Source: Sinohyriopsis cumingii (lineage: Eukaryota > Mollusca > Bivalvia > Unionida > Unionidae). From it: 64,000 bases of DNA. The stretch is from assembly GCA_028554795.2 (NCBI GenBank), contig CM068838.1, positions 125,371,928 to 125,435,927 on the forward strand. Reading direction: 5' to 3'. Both the position numbers and the translations under genes were made by a program. Under the pieces are notes generated by a model. That model was not told where the DNA came from. It did not search any database and was given only the letters and a program-made list of their open reading frames with translations. Shown here piece by piece: positions 1 through 12,403 of the stretch. Position 1 is the first letter of the stretch. Each line of letters begins with the position of its first letter.

Positions 1-236
1 GCTTTATATCGGGATAAATAAAACTCATAGGCTTGATGAACAAAACAGAGAGCAACCCTGACTAAATTTATATTACCTGCACTATTGTTTTCTGAACAAA
101 AACACTATATAATACTGATGGAATGGACAGGGGAAACCCACACCAAAACACATCTTTAGAAAAACAAGGTGTCACTTCTAAGTTCTAAACAGCAAGACAT
201 GCTGGGATGGAGCTAAGGAGTGTCAACAAATGGGAT

Positions 237-872
237 GATGTTCGGGTGATTCCATATGTACAGGTATGTATGTGTGTACTGCATGTGGACATGTTGTTTG
301 GGTGATTCCATATGTACAGATATGTATGCTTGTACAGCATGTGGACATGTTGTTTGGGTGATTATGTACATATATGTATGCATGTACAGCATGTGGACAT
401 ATTGTTTGGGTGATTCCATATGTATAGATATGTATGTGTGTACAGCATGTGGACATGTTGTTTGGGTGATTCCATATGTACATATATGTATGCATGTACA
501 ACATGTGGACATGTTGTTTGGGTGATTCCGTACATATATGTATGCATGTACAGCATGTGGACATGATGTTTGGGTGATTCCATATGTACATATATGTATG
601 CATGTACAGCATGTGGATATGATGTTTGGGTGATTCCATATGTACATATATGTATGCATGTACAGCATGTGGATATGATGTTTGGGTGATTCCATATGTA
701 CATATATGTATGCATGTACAGCATGTGGACATGATGTTTGGGTGATTCCATATGTACATATATGTATGCATGTACAGCATGTGGACATGATGTTTGGGTG
801 ATTCCATATGTACATATATGTATGCATGTACAGCATGTGGACATGTTGTTTGGGTGATTCCATATATACAAA
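237..872. repeat. 56-bp minisatellite, about 11 copies
   Basis: Head-to-tail copies of a 56-bp unit built around GGGTGATTCCATATGTACAT and CAGCATGTGGACATG. Phase markers TGGGTGATTC recur at 571, 627 and 683. One unit near 355 and one near 525 lack the CCATAT block and are shorter. All frames on both strands stay open for long stretches because the unit has few stops, so the long ORFs here are not genes. Confidence 0.95.
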
Positions 873-1180
873 TTAAAATGCATATATCATTATATGCCAT
901 AGGTGACTCCATATATATGCTGTGAAATCTATTTAGATGAAGCCATTATTTTGGTTGACATATGTATCCCTATACAAAATATATATAAACAAAGGGACTA
1001 ATGCTTTAATAGGCATCCCTTAATTGAGGATAAAATTACTTGTTCTTTAAAACTGCTGAATGGTGAAACATTCTCTAAATTTTTCATCAAAAACAAATTT
1101 TTTAAATTAGTTACTCTGGTACAGTAACTGGATGTCAGCTGTGCACATCTTATATGTCCTTATGACAGAAGTCGTTTGGT
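873..1180. other. No gene seen
   Basis: AT-rich sequence between a minisatellite and a degenerate dispersed repeat. I see no coding or RNA feature. Confidence 0.6.
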
Positions 1181-2088
1181 GAAAACACCATGTTATATTA
1201 GGGAAGTAGTGACAATAAGATTTTTTACAACAATCGTCATGGAAGCCATACTGGATACATGACTGGCACCAATTTCATTCATGACTTTGTGAAAACCCAA
1301 TCATAATAATCATTTTTTTCTAGGGAGTAGTGATAAGATTTTAAGATAATCATCATGGTAGCCATACTGGATGTACGACTGGCATCACTGACATTTAGGA
1401 CCAACTAGGTATCATAGAAGTCGATCAATGAAAACCCCATGTTAATATAGCCATTCATTCTGAGAGGAGTAGAGATAACTATTTTCAAAATATGACTTTC
1501 CTGTCAGGAGCAGTACCAATAACAAGATGACTACTGTGGGGGCCATAATAGGCATCACATCTGCACCATATTCATTTCAGATCAACTGGACATTATAGTA
1601 ATACTTCGGTGAAAATTTTAAGTTAATATGATAAGAAAGTAGAGCCTTGATAACAAGATTTTTAACAAGGTTGCCATGGTGGCCATACTGGATGACAGGT
1701 CAGCATCATTTTTATTTAGGACCAGCTCGACATCATAAGAAGTTTTTTTACTTACAATGATGGTCAGTATGGTGGCCATATTGGATGTCAGATTGGTGCC
1801 AATTTCATTTAGGACCAACCACATATCATAAGAAGTCTTTTAGTGAAAAGCCCATGTTGATATGACCATACATTCAGAAGCTGTGGTGATAAGATGTTCA
1901 AGATGGCCTCTGTGGCAGTCATACTGGATGTCCATTTCTTTTAGGAGCAGCTAGACCATGAGATGAATGTAAACTATATATAAAGTTCAAAGGAAATCCT
2001 TCAAGTAGTTTAGCAAGAGTAGTCATGACAATCATGTGCTAACAGACAGACAACAGACAATCACATAAGCTCCTCTGGATGCTAACCA
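1181..2088. repeat. Degenerate dispersed repeat family, several tandem-like copies
   Basis: Recurring phrases appear in order every roughly 90-160 bases: CCATACTGGATGT, then CACCATTTTCATTTAGGACC, AACTAGACATCATAAGAAGTC, GTGAAAACCCCATGTTGATA and AGTAGTGATAACAAGATTTTC. The same phrases return at 2453-2683, 3004-3530, 56441-56660 and 60570-60960. The family is old, with copies differing by many substitutions and indels. I cannot assign it to a known class; it could be the non-coding part of a transposon. Confidence 0.7.
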
Positions 2089-2091
2089 GTA

Positions 2092-2452
2092 GAGCTAACA
2101 AGAGTACCCTGAAGGCCATATTTAACAAGAGTACCCTGAAGGCCATATTTAACAAGAGTACCCTAAAGGTCATATTTAACAAGAGTACCCTGAAGACTTA
2201 ATTTAACAAGAGTACCCTGAAGGCCATTTTTAACAAGAGTACCCTGAAGGTCATATTTAACAAGAGTACCCTGAAGGTCATATTTAACAAGAGTACCCTA
2301 AAGGTCATATTTAACAAGAGTACCCTGAAGGTCATATTTAACAAGAGTACCCTAAAGGTCATATTTAACAAGAGTACCCTGAATACTTAATTTAACATGA
2401 GTACCCTGAAGGCAATATTTAACAAGAGTACCCTGAAGGCCATATTTGACAT
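2092..2452. repeat. 27-bp minisatellite, about 13 copies
   Basis: Tandem copies of AACAAGAGTACCCTGAAGG plus YCATATTT, 27 bp per unit. A few copies have CTAAAGG for CTGAAGG or ACTTAA for the CATATTT end. The array is embedded in the degenerate dispersed family on both sides. Confidence 0.95.
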
Positions 2453-2683
2453 CGGATTAGCATAAGTTTAATCTAGAACCAACTAGATATCACATTCTCT
2501 TGGTGAAAACTCATGGTCAATATGACTTTCCATTAGGGCAAGTAGCAATAACAGGATTTTCAAGTTGGTCACACTTGATGTCAGATTGTCACCATTTTCC
2601 TTAGTACCAACTAATCATAGTTAGTCTTCTAGGAGGTGCAGCAACTAACTAAGACACCAAAGGAAGTCTTCAGTATAGGACAT
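2453..2683. repeat. Dispersed repeat family, further copy
   Basis: Same phrase order as at 1181-2088 (AACTAGATATCACA, GGTGAAAACTCATGGTCAAT, CATTAGGGCAAGTAGCAATA). It is interrupted downstream by a SINE. Confidence 0.55.
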
Positions 2684-3002
2684 TGTGTGTGTGTGATTTG
2701 GATTTTTAACATAGCTTTAATAATTTTTCAGTCATATCACTACGATGTCTGCAATGTGGCAGTTTATAATGATGCCTAGCACTGGGGCATCATGTCACAG
2801 ACATGTAGCATGATGTCCCACCCAGTCACATTATCCTGACACCAGTCCAACCAGTCCTAACACTAACCTCTTAATGCTGAGCGCCAAGTGAGGCAGCTGT
2901 TAGTACCATTTTTGTAAGTCTTTGGTGTAACTCGGCCAGGGTCCGAACTCACGACCTCCTGCATCCAAAGCAGACACTCTAACCACTAGGTCACCGGAGC
3001 AG
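2684..3002 (-). mobile_element. SINE family B, full length
   Basis: Read on the minus strand it opens with a tRNA-like head (GCTCCGGTGACCTAGTGGTT, then a GTTCGGACCC T-loop-like block) and ends in a TGTG-rich tail at 2684-2700. The central body shares TTTTTCAGTCATATC and CACTGGGGCATCATG with the copies at 23880, 25427, 45074, 51002 and 57272. The head is too diverged for a working tRNA gene. Confidence 0.85.
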
Positions 3003-3530
3003 TCCAGAGTATCAGATAGCAGATTGACACTATTTTCATTTACAACCAACTATATAATCTCATATATTTTAGTAAGAATCCCATGTTCTTATGAACAATT
3101 CATTCAGGAGATTTACTGAAAACAAGATTTTCAGGACAGTTCACAATGGTAGCCATTTGTGTGTTTAATCAGGAGCAACCAGACAGCATAAAGAGACTTC
3201 TAGTGAAAACCCCAAGTTGATATAACTTTCCATTAAGAAGGAGAAGCAATAACATGATTTTCACACTGGCTGCCATGGTGACCATACTGGCCGCTTGATC
3301 CACACCATTTTCATTCAGGACCAACTAGACATCATAAGAAGTCTTTTTGTGAAACTCCCATGTTGATATATGATCATCCATTTTGGCAGCTATCATGGAT
3401 GTCTTAGCAGAACAATTTAGGAGCAACCAGGCATTGGAATGAATGTGCATGTATAGATTTATGAGGAGAGTGTTATAACTTGTACTAACGGATGAACAGA
3501 TGGAAAACAATCCATTCCGTAAGTTCTTCT
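3003..3530. repeat. Dispersed repeat family, continuation
   Basis: Two to three further degenerate copies. ACCAACTAGACATCATAAGAAG at about 3320 and CCATGGTGACCATACTGG at about 3271 are the clearest matches to the copies at 1181-2088. Confidence 0.55.
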
Positions 3531-3748
3531 GGACTATTACTGCTAAAAATAAATATTTTACATTAACACGTTAAAGGCTACTAGTATTCACATGCTCCCA
3601 TCCCATTATGTTAGCAATATTTAAACAGATGCGGCTAAAATAAAAATATATTTCAGAGATACAGCTAAAATAAATAAATTCTTTTGTATGTCGAGGGCCT
3701 CAAGGTAGATTAGTTCTTAGCTAATTGTGTCACCCTCTTTAAATAAGG

Positions 3749-3786
<38 letters not shown>

Positions 3787-4569
3787 CCAAAGAGTCTGTA
3801 TTTTCTGTGCATCCTTGTGCTTTGGATACCTACAATCGCATATGCAAGGATGAACCGTCACCAGCTCCATGGAACCTTGACCTCCTGTATACATATTATG
3901 ATACTTTTAGTCCTGATATGAGGCAACACCTGCTTACAAGTCTAGGATGTACTTAATTTGTTAAGTCATACAAGATAGTTCCCCATCCAATCTGCAAGTG
4001 GATACACCTGAAATAACTACACTCAGCAACTGAAAAAAATCGTCTCATGTCTGCGTATAAAATCACATCTGTATTCACACATCTCTATTCACACACTGTA
4101 TTTACAGTTATTGCAAATTTTTCCACATCCGTACTTGCATGTGCATCCGTACAGATAGCAACATAGCTTTGGTTGGGATAAATGTAGGTCATTACTTCCA
4201 AATACAAAAACTTTTTTGCAATTCATCAAACAGCTGCACAGTCACACAAAACTCATAACGTTTTATGTTGCATTGGTTTCTATAAGAAAGAAAGGATCTG
4301 GAAAAGTTGAAAAAGAAGCAGAGCAGAAGGTAGGGTGGAGGCAGCAATGGCTGAAGCAACACCCACTGTCAAAGCAAAAATGAGGGAACTAATCAGCAAT
4401 GGTGTGGGTGTATCAACTAAAGTTAGTCTTTCCCTCCTTGTAATTAGAAACTTGCTTCCAACAAACCTTTTGCTTAAACAATTTTCATATGGCTGATTTT
4501 TAGCTCGCTGGTTTTATCTGGTGATAATATAACATTGGATCAACAAGCCATGAGAGTAGCACTAAACTA
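3531..4569. other. No gene seen; (ATT)n microsatellite at 3751-3783
   Basis: AT-rich DNA with a perfect ATT run near 3751-3783. The short open frames through the run are low-complexity artefacts. Confidence 0.6.
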
Positions 4570-5668
4570 AATACATGTAAAGATTTGGTAAAAATAAATA
4601 ACTGGTGTCAACACAGTGCTATAAAGATTTATGCAGCCAAATCAAAAGCCATGATCATAGATAGTCAAGCACGAGTAAAAGCTGAGAAAAATGATTTCAA
4701 AGTAATGATAAAGAGAATGGATATACAACAGTCTGAAAATAAAAAACTACTTGGTATCATGATGGACAATATCTTGTGCTGGAATGTACAGGTTGAAAAG
4801 GTCACCAAAAAGTTGTCTCATTGCTTTATCTCTTGAACAGAATAAAATCTTGTCTCCCACAAGAACACAAAGATATTTTACAATGCCTGTCTCATGTCAC
4901 ACCTAAAATATTGTTCTTCTATCTGGGATAATAGTGGTACAAAAAATCAGGAAAGATTACTGAAATTTCAAAAAAGAGCAGCTAGAGTTATTCTTGATGC
5001 TGATTTAGATACACCATCAACAAATCTTTTTAAAACCCTGAAGTGGCTTCCATTTCAGCAGACAACTCAATTTCAAAAGGGTTTACTAGTCTATAAATCC
5101 TTATATGGTTTGGCTACTGATTATCTTAAATGTAATTTTTTAAAAATGTACATATGTATGAACTAAGCTCCTTCTCAAACAACAAGTTATATTCACCTAA
5201 ATCAGATGCAGAGTTGTATAAGAGATTTGCTTTTTTTGGAGCCAACCTATGGAATTCCATACCTCCTTATATAAAGTCAGCTGACTCAAGCCAAACTTTT
5301 AAAAACCTTTTTAAAAGCATCTACCAAAACAATCATTTGTATGATTTCGTTTAATTCAGCACAACTACTTTTTACAACATTGTTATCATATACTCAGCCA
5401 ATTTTACATGTTTGCTACTACCATTTGTATGAATCCTGTATGTACTCATCCTTGAAGTCTTGTGCATGCTTTATTGTAGTGAATTGTCTAGTTTTTAATA
5501 GCATTTATTGTCTAAAGAGACCTCATCTTGTCAACATTGTACATTATACATATATATGCACAAATGTTATTATACAAGGCCTCATGAAAGATTGGTCAGT
5601 TGACCAAATGAGCTTCTTTAAATAAAGTCTTTAATATTATTATTATTATTATAATTATTATTATTATT
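4570..5668 (+). pseudogene. 3' end of a CR1/L2-like non-LTR retrotransposon (LINE)
   Basis: Three adjacent open stretches in different frames together read as the C-terminal end of a LINE reverse transcriptase. Visible blocks are the LLGI-type motif (KKLLGIMMDN), then YCSSIWDN, FQKRAARVILD, LKWLPF, YKSLYGLATDYL and FFGANLWNSIP, an order typical of CR1/L2/Rex-like elements. Frameshifts near 4835 and 5165 and the missing 5' part (endonuclease and the catalytic RT palm) make it a dead 5'-truncated copy. It ends in AATAAAGTC followed by an (ATT)n tail at 5630-5668, the usual 3' end for this group. The copy at 55706-56440 shares the same motif order and is probably related. Confidence 0.85.
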
Positions 5669-5737
5669 AAAAGTTCAATCACATTCAAAAGGAAATAATG
5701 TATCATGCACAATCATCAGGTTTACAATACTGACAAT

Positions 5738-6480
5738 GAACCATTCCAATACATTAATATTTGTTTCATACTGATATTCAACCATTCCAATATATTAATA
5801 TTTGTTTCATACTGATATTCAACCATTCCAATACATTAATATTTGTTTCATACTGATATTCAACCATTCCAATATATTAATATTTGTTTCATACTGATAT
5901 TCAACCATTCCAATATATTAATATTTGTTTCATACTGATATTCAACCATTCCAATACATTAATATTTGTTTCATACTGATATTCAACCATTCCAATACAT
6001 TAATATTTGTTTCATACTGATATTCAACCATTCCAATATATTAATATTAAGACAGCTACAATGAACCATTCCAGTATACATGTATTAAGATACTGACATT
6101 GAACCATTTCAATATATTACCGGTAATATTACGATACTGACATTGAAACATTTCAATATATTAACATTAAGATACTGACACTGAACCATTTCAATATATT
6201 AAGATACTGACACTGAACCATTCCAGTATAATAAGATACTGACAGTGAACCATTCCAATATATATTAACACACATATTAAAATACTGACACTGAATCATT
6301 TCAATATATCAAGATAGTGACCCTGAACCATTCCAATATACTAAGATACTGACATTGAACCATTCCAGTATATTAAAATACTGACATTAAACCTTTCCAA
6401 TATACTGACATTGAACCATTCCAGTGTATTAAAATACTGACACTGAACCATTCCAGTATATTAAAATACTGACACTTTAC
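5738..6480. repeat. 41-bp minisatellite decaying into shorter variants
   Basis: The first eight or so units (5738-6050) are nearly identical 41-bp copies carrying AACCATTCCAATAYATTAAT and TTTGTTTCATACTGATATTC. From 6050 to 6480 the phrase CTGACAYTGAACCATTCCA repeats at irregular shorter spacing, an older and eroded part of the same array. Confidence 0.9.
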
Positions 6481-7800
6481 CATCAATGTGATTGTGATTT
6501 TGTGTTTACACATGTGTATGGTGATGATATTTGACAATGCTAAATCTACGACTATTTTTGTCTTTCTAAGCGTATTCAATACTTTGAAGAAAACAAACAA
6601 GTTTGCACTGAACATCCTTGGGAACTCAAAACACTTTTTGAGTCTCATCCCACCTACCCCCAACACTCTCTGGGAATATCGCAGGTATGCTAATGTTGTA
6701 CTGAGGTGGAGATAATTTCCTACTGATTTTTCCATATCGAAAATCATAAAAAAATGCATAAACAATATCTGTATACATTTATATATACTATCAAACCAAA
6801 ATGATGTCTGCCAATAAACACTAACTGCTGAAAAAAGGCATCTTCATATAAAAGGCTGATGTTTTAAAAAAAAAAAGCCTAGATCTACACACCAAATCAT
6901 GCACGTGTTGGCAATAGACAAGCAGATTTTTTTCTTCTCCAGTCCGATAATAACATCCAAAAGCTTGACTTTGTTATCTTAAACTGTAAACACTTCAAAC
7001 ATTGTTTAGAAAAAAAGTTATCTGAAGTATATGGATATCTTGGCAACACCATATAGAGCAACATCTCAATCTCTCTCTGACACCAATCACTGCAGGACCT
7101 AAGAGGAATTAAAAAAACCTCAGTTTGGGGGGGTCCCTATCAAAATACAAATTGTGGGGTCCTCTACACCTCTCACACTCTTAAAATGGGTTCAGAGGCT
7201 AAATCCAATGGTCTCTCTAATGAAAAACATAATAAATTTCACTAAATATGGGTTTTGAAGTCTATCTATTGATCATAAATCTTCCTATAGTGCCTGTACC
7301 AGATGCATGGAACCCAGTTATGATATAGTCATTATAACTACTAATTTCTGCCTTTCTACAGTACATTTTAAACTGGCAGAAGAAAATATAAGATGCAATA
7401 TATGGTACATTTCATCTCTGCAATAGAAATACTGCAAAGAATCAAGAATAATATCATATTCGTGCAGTAAATGGTTTCGAGCACAACTGGTACAAGCTAT
7501 CCAGCAGCTAATTCTTACAAAGCCAAACTGAAACTGTTTTAATGTTATATTTCTTTATTAAAAAAAATTATCAAAAATATTTAAGAAATCTGCAGGTTAC
7601 CATTTACAAACATTTTTATTTAACTGGTAGGTGACAAACAAATTGAACGATTAATTAATTATACATGAGGTATAGTAGAAACACGCTGCTTTAATTTCAA
7701 GAAAATTGCATATTAACATGATGTGTATTAGTTAAAAATGTGAAAGGACTTTTTGTGCCTGGAGTTCATTATGCAGTTCTTTGTATTTACATATTTAGAA
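6481..7800. other. No gene seen
   Basis: Overlapping open frames on both strands at 6373-6765 show no recognisable domain and carry minisatellite sequence at one end. I looked here for downstream exons of the minus-strand gene at 19733-20868 and found none I could support. Confidence 0.5.
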
Positions 7801-9375
7801 CTTTACCTTTAATTGATACCTTGTCATTAAAGCCTAATACATATTAACACATTTAAATGGGCACCATGTATTTAAAGCCTAATACATACTAAGGTGTTTA
7901 ACCTTACTACATACAAAGGCATTTATCTGGCACCATGTCATTAAACCCCAATCCATAAAATAAGGCATTTAACTGGTACCATGTCATTAAACCCTAATAC
8001 ATACTAAGGCATTTAATTTTGCACCATGTCATTAAACCCTAATACATACTAAGGCATTGACTAAGGCATTGAACTGGCACCATGTCATTAAACCCTAATA
8101 CATACTAAGGCATTTAATTTTGCACCATGTCATTAAACCCTAATACATACTAAGGCAATGACTAAGGCATTGAACTGGCACCATGTCATTAAACTCTAAT
8201 ACATACTAAGGCATTAATTAAGGCATTTAATTATCCACCATGTCATTAAACCCTAATACATACTAAGGCATTAACTAAGACATTTAACTGGCACCATGTC
8301 ATTAAACTATAATAAATACTAGGGCATTTAACTGACACCATGTCATTAAACCTAATATATACTAAGGCATTTAATTTTGCACCATGTCATTAAACCCTAA
8401 TACATACTAAGGCATTAACTAAGACATTTAACTGGCACCATGTCATTAAACTATAATAAATACTAGGGCATTTAACTGTCACCATGTCATTAAACCGTAA
8501 TACTAAGGCATTTAACGGGCACCATGTCATTAAATCCTAATACATACTAAGGCATTTAACTGGCCTAATGCATTTAATTTTGCAACATGTCATTATACCA
8601 TTAAGGCATTTAACTGGCACCATGTCATTAAACCCTAATACATACTAAGGCATTAACTAAGACATATAACTGGCACCATGCCATTAAACTCTAATAGATA
8701 CTAAGGCATTTAAGTGGCCCCATGTCATTAAACTTAATACATACTAAGGCATTTAATTGTACACCATGTCATTAAACCAAAATACATTCTAAGGCATTAA
8801 CTAAGGCATTTAAATGGCACAATGTCATTAAACTATAATACTAAGACTTTATCTGGCACCATGTCATTAAACCCTAATACATACTAAGGCATTTAACTGG
8901 CACCATGTCATTAAACCCTAATACATACTAAGACATATACTAAGATATTTAACTGGTCCCATGTCATTAAACCCTAATACATACTAAGGCATTTAATTTT
9001 GCACCATGCCGTTATACCCTAATGCATGCTAAGGCATTTGACTGTCACCAAGTCATTAAACTCTAATACATACTAAGGCATTTAACTGGCACCATGTCAT
9101 TAAACCCTAATACATACGAAGGCATATAACTGGCACCATGTCATTAAACCCTAATACTAAGGCATTTAATTTTGCACCATGTCATTATACCCTAATGCAT
9201 GCTAAGGCATTTAACTGGCACCATGTCATTAAACTCTAATCCATACTAAGGCATTTAACTGGCACCAATTCATTAAACCCAAATACATACTAAGGCATTT
9301 AACTGGCACCATGTCATTAAACTTTAATACACATTAATGCATTTAATTTTGCACTATGTCATTAAGCCCTACATA
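7801..9375. repeat. 44-bp degenerate minisatellite, about 35 copies
   Basis: Units read AAGGCATTTAACTGGCACCA then TGTCATTAAACCCTAATACA and TACT, 44 bp. Variants replace ACTGGCACC with ATTTTGCACC, and some blocks carry an extra ATTAACTAAGACATTTA. Variant pairs repeat together in places, for example around 8030-8170, suggesting higher-order duplication of two- to three-unit blocks. Confidence 0.92.
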
Positions 9376-9442
9376 CAGTCATATTAATCCATGTTAGCCA
9401 AATTATTTATGTACTGACATTGCTTAAGTTTGCCTTGTTTAA

Positions 9443-9655
9443 AACTTGTCAGTTTTGGTAAAACATACTTGAATATATTGGACCAGCTGCCAGCCTGTCC
9501 ATCATACATGTAACTTGTCAGTTTTGGTAAAACATACTTGAATATATTGGACCAGCTGCCAGCCTGTCCATCATACATGTAACTTGTCAGTTTTGGTAAA
9601 ACATACTTGAATATATTGGACCAGCTGCCAGCCTGTCCATCATACATGTAACTTA
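9443..9655. repeat. 69-bp repeat, three near-identical copies
   Basis: Copies start at 9443, 9512 and 9581 with AACTTGTCAGTTTTGGTAAA and are almost identical, so the expansion is recent. As 69 is divisible by three and the unit lacks a stop in one minus-strand frame, a 23-residue peptide repeat is open there. Nothing else suggests it is a gene. Confidence 0.93.
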
Positions 9656-10802
9656 GGCTTCAAATCATCTGCTAGAATTTTCTGGGAGGTGTATATACTG
9701 AGAGAGCTTGCAAAGTGAATGGAGTTTGAAGTAATTGTTTTATTTCTGCTTAAAACCCATTGTGTATCAAATATCCTATCTGTCTGTGTCTAATCAAACT
9801 GAACAGATAATAGCTGGTCACTAATTTAATGTAAACTTTGGTCAGTAATATGAACATAGGTCACAGTGGGACAGTTAACTATTTCCCAATTGAATTAGTG
9901 TTGAAAGCTATAATAAAAAATCCATAGAAAACCTTGAAAGAATGTGCAGGATCCATCAAACCCTTTTGCTCAGAACCCAGGGCTACCAGAATAGAGAGTC
10001 TGACCTACCACAAGATGAACTCAGATAGCCATGGAGCTACCAGAACACTGAATATGGGCTGCCACAGCTGGATTAAGATAGTGCAATGCTAACAGAATGC
10101 AAGGTATGGGCTACCGTAAGTTGAATTCAGTTAGCCCTGGGGATACCAGGGCACATGATATGTGCTACCACAAGCAGTGCCAACAAAATATGCTAGGTCT
10201 GGGCTACCACAAGTTACATTAAGATTGGTGATATATAAGTATAAAGTTATGCTACACACAAGAATAATAACTAATGGTTCGTAAGGAAAAAGGAAAATAT
10301 CTTAGGCTGATAGTTTCATGCATGAATGCTTTCTCTGAATCGCATGATTTAAGCTGGGCTTCCCAATTCTTGGTAGCAACATTCTAATTATGGAGTATAT
10401 CATATTCTCAGATAGGGCTTGTTTTGAGGTCACCAAGGTCTATGCAATGCTTAAGTAATTGCTTCATGTTCCAATGGTTAAGTTGCTTATGCATATACAT
10501 CTCTGTAACAGACTGGACATGATAATCTTCTAGCCATTGGACTAGCCATTGGGCAAGACATGAAACAAGCAGCATGAACATCACCATTTAATGAAAGCAG
10601 AAGGTTGCAGTGACCTACTTTTGGCAAGATCATGTAACACTGTTTGAATGGTCACCATTTACTAAAAACTGCAACAACAGCAGAATTTACATTTTCTTGA
10701 AAAACACATACATTTACAAATTTAAACCAAAGCCATATAGGATTGAAGAATACCAAAGATATACAGATGAAATTGTTATTAGGAGTGAGGATGCAGCAAA
10801 CT
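9656..10802. other. No gene seen; faint repeat at 9960-10215
   Basis: Between about 9960 and 10215 the phrase GGGCTACC(A/G)(C/T)AAG with GAATTCAGATAGCCCTGG-like text returns at roughly 70-base spacing, an eroded tandem repeat. The remainder is unremarkable AT-rich DNA. Confidence 0.5.
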
Positions 10803-11643
10803 AACTAACCATATCATGTATTACTATGATGTAAGATAAGGCCTAACCATACCATACCATGTATTACTATGATGTAAGATAAGGCCTAACCATACCATAC
10901 CATGTATTACTATGATGTAAGATAAGGCCTAACCATACCATGCCATGTATTACTATGATGAAAGATAAGGCCTAACCATACCATACCATGTATTGCTATG
11001 ATGCAAGATAAGTCCTAACCATACCATACCATGTATTGCTATGATGCAAGATAAGGCCTAACCATACCATAGCATGTATTACTATGATGTAAAATAGGGC
11101 CTAACCATACCATATCATATATTACTATGATGTAAGATAAGGCTTAACCATACCATACCAAGTATTACTATGATGTAAGATAAGGCCTAACCATACCATA
11201 CCATGTATTGCTATGATGTAAGATAAGGCCTAACCATACCATACCATGTATTACTATGGTGTAAGATAAGGCCTAACCATACCATACCAAGTAGTATGAT
11301 GTAACATAAGGACTAACCATACCATACCATGTACTACTATAATGTAAGATAAGGCCTAACCATGCCATACCAAGTATTATGATGTAAAATAAGGACTAAC
11401 CATACCATACCATATATTACTATGATGTAAAAATAAGGACTAGCCATACCATGCCATGTATTACTATGATGTAAGATAAAGCCTAACCATGCTATACCAT
11501 GTATTACTATGATATAAGATAAGGCCTAACCATACCATACCATGTATTACTATAATGTAAGATAAGGCCTAACCATACCATACCAAGTATTACTATGATG
11601 TAAGATAAGGACTAGCCATACCATACTGTGTATTACTATGATG
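10803..11643. repeat. 43-bp satellite, left block
   Basis: Tandem units read AACCATACCATACCATGTAT then TACTATGATGTAAGATAAGG and CCT. Many copies differ by one to four changes, and some are shortened to CCAAGTATTATGATG. This block, 11884-12403 and 18420-18960 are one array split by a SINE and then by an LTR retrotransposon. Confidence 0.95.
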
Positions 11644-11870
11644 TTGTTGTTGTTGTTGTGGGGTTTAACGCCATTTTTCAGCACACGATAGGCTATACAT
11701 GGCGGCCAGTATTAATGGAGGAAAAACCCGGAAAGAACCACTGACCCACGAGAAGCTACTGGCAAGCTTTCTCACATGCCCACATTGGCTGAATCTTAGA
11801 CTCAAACCGCCGCAGACAGAGGTGAGATGGCAGTGATCCGTAATGAAGAGCGCTTTAGACCACTTGGCCA
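11644..11870 (-). mobile_element. SINE family A inside the satellite
   Basis: On the minus strand a tRNA-like head (TGGCCAAGTGGTCTAAAGCG) is followed by a body containing CATGTATAGCCTATCGTGTG and a (CAA)n tail, seen on the plus strand as GTT repeats at 11644-11660. It is flanked by a perfect 13-bp direct repeat TATTACTATGATG at 11631-11643 and 11871-11883. That string occurs in every satellite unit, so the duplication is suggestive rather than decisive. Confidence 0.88.
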
Positions 11871-11883
11871 TATTACTATGATG

Positions 11884-12403
11884 TAAGATAAAGCCTAACC
11901 ATGCTATACCATGTATTACTATGATGTAAGATAAGGCCTAACCATACCATACGATGTATTACTGTAATGTAAGATAAGGCCTAACCATGCCATACCAAGT
12001 ATTATGATGTAAAATAAGGACTAACCATACCATACCATGTATTACTATGATGTAAGATAAAGCCTAACCATATCATACCATGTATTGCTATGATGTAAGA
12101 TAAGGCCTAACCATACCATACCATGTATTACTATGGTGTAAGATAAGGCCTAACCATACCATACCAAGTAGTACGATGTAACATAAGGACTAACCATACC
12201 ATACCATGTATTACTATAATGTAAGATAAGGCCTAACCATGCCATACCAAGTATTATGATGTAAAATAAGGACTAACCATACCATACCATGTATTACTAT
12301 GATGTAAGATAAGGCCTAACCATACCATGCCATGTATTACTATGATGTAAGATAAGGCCTAACCATACCATACCATGTATTACTATGGTGTAAGATAAGG
12401 CCT
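11884..12403. repeat. 43-bp satellite, middle block
   Basis: Continuation of the same units between the SINE and the LTR element. The last partial unit ends GATAAGGCCT, whose GGCCT is the left target duplication of the LTR element. Confidence 0.95.

Noticed and set aside
213..912. Several 170-230 codon open frames on both strands
   Set aside because: They are translations of a 56-bp minisatellite in different phases. The peptides are simple repeats with no domain or start context.
6373..6765. 130-codon minus-strand frame as a downstream exon of the KIAA0513-like gene
   Set aside because: No match to the expected conserved domain. Part of the frame is minisatellite, and the opposite strand is open too.
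10803..12403. CRISPR-like array of regular repeats
   Set aside because: The 43-bp units are contiguous with no unique spacers, and the genome is animal. This is a satellite.
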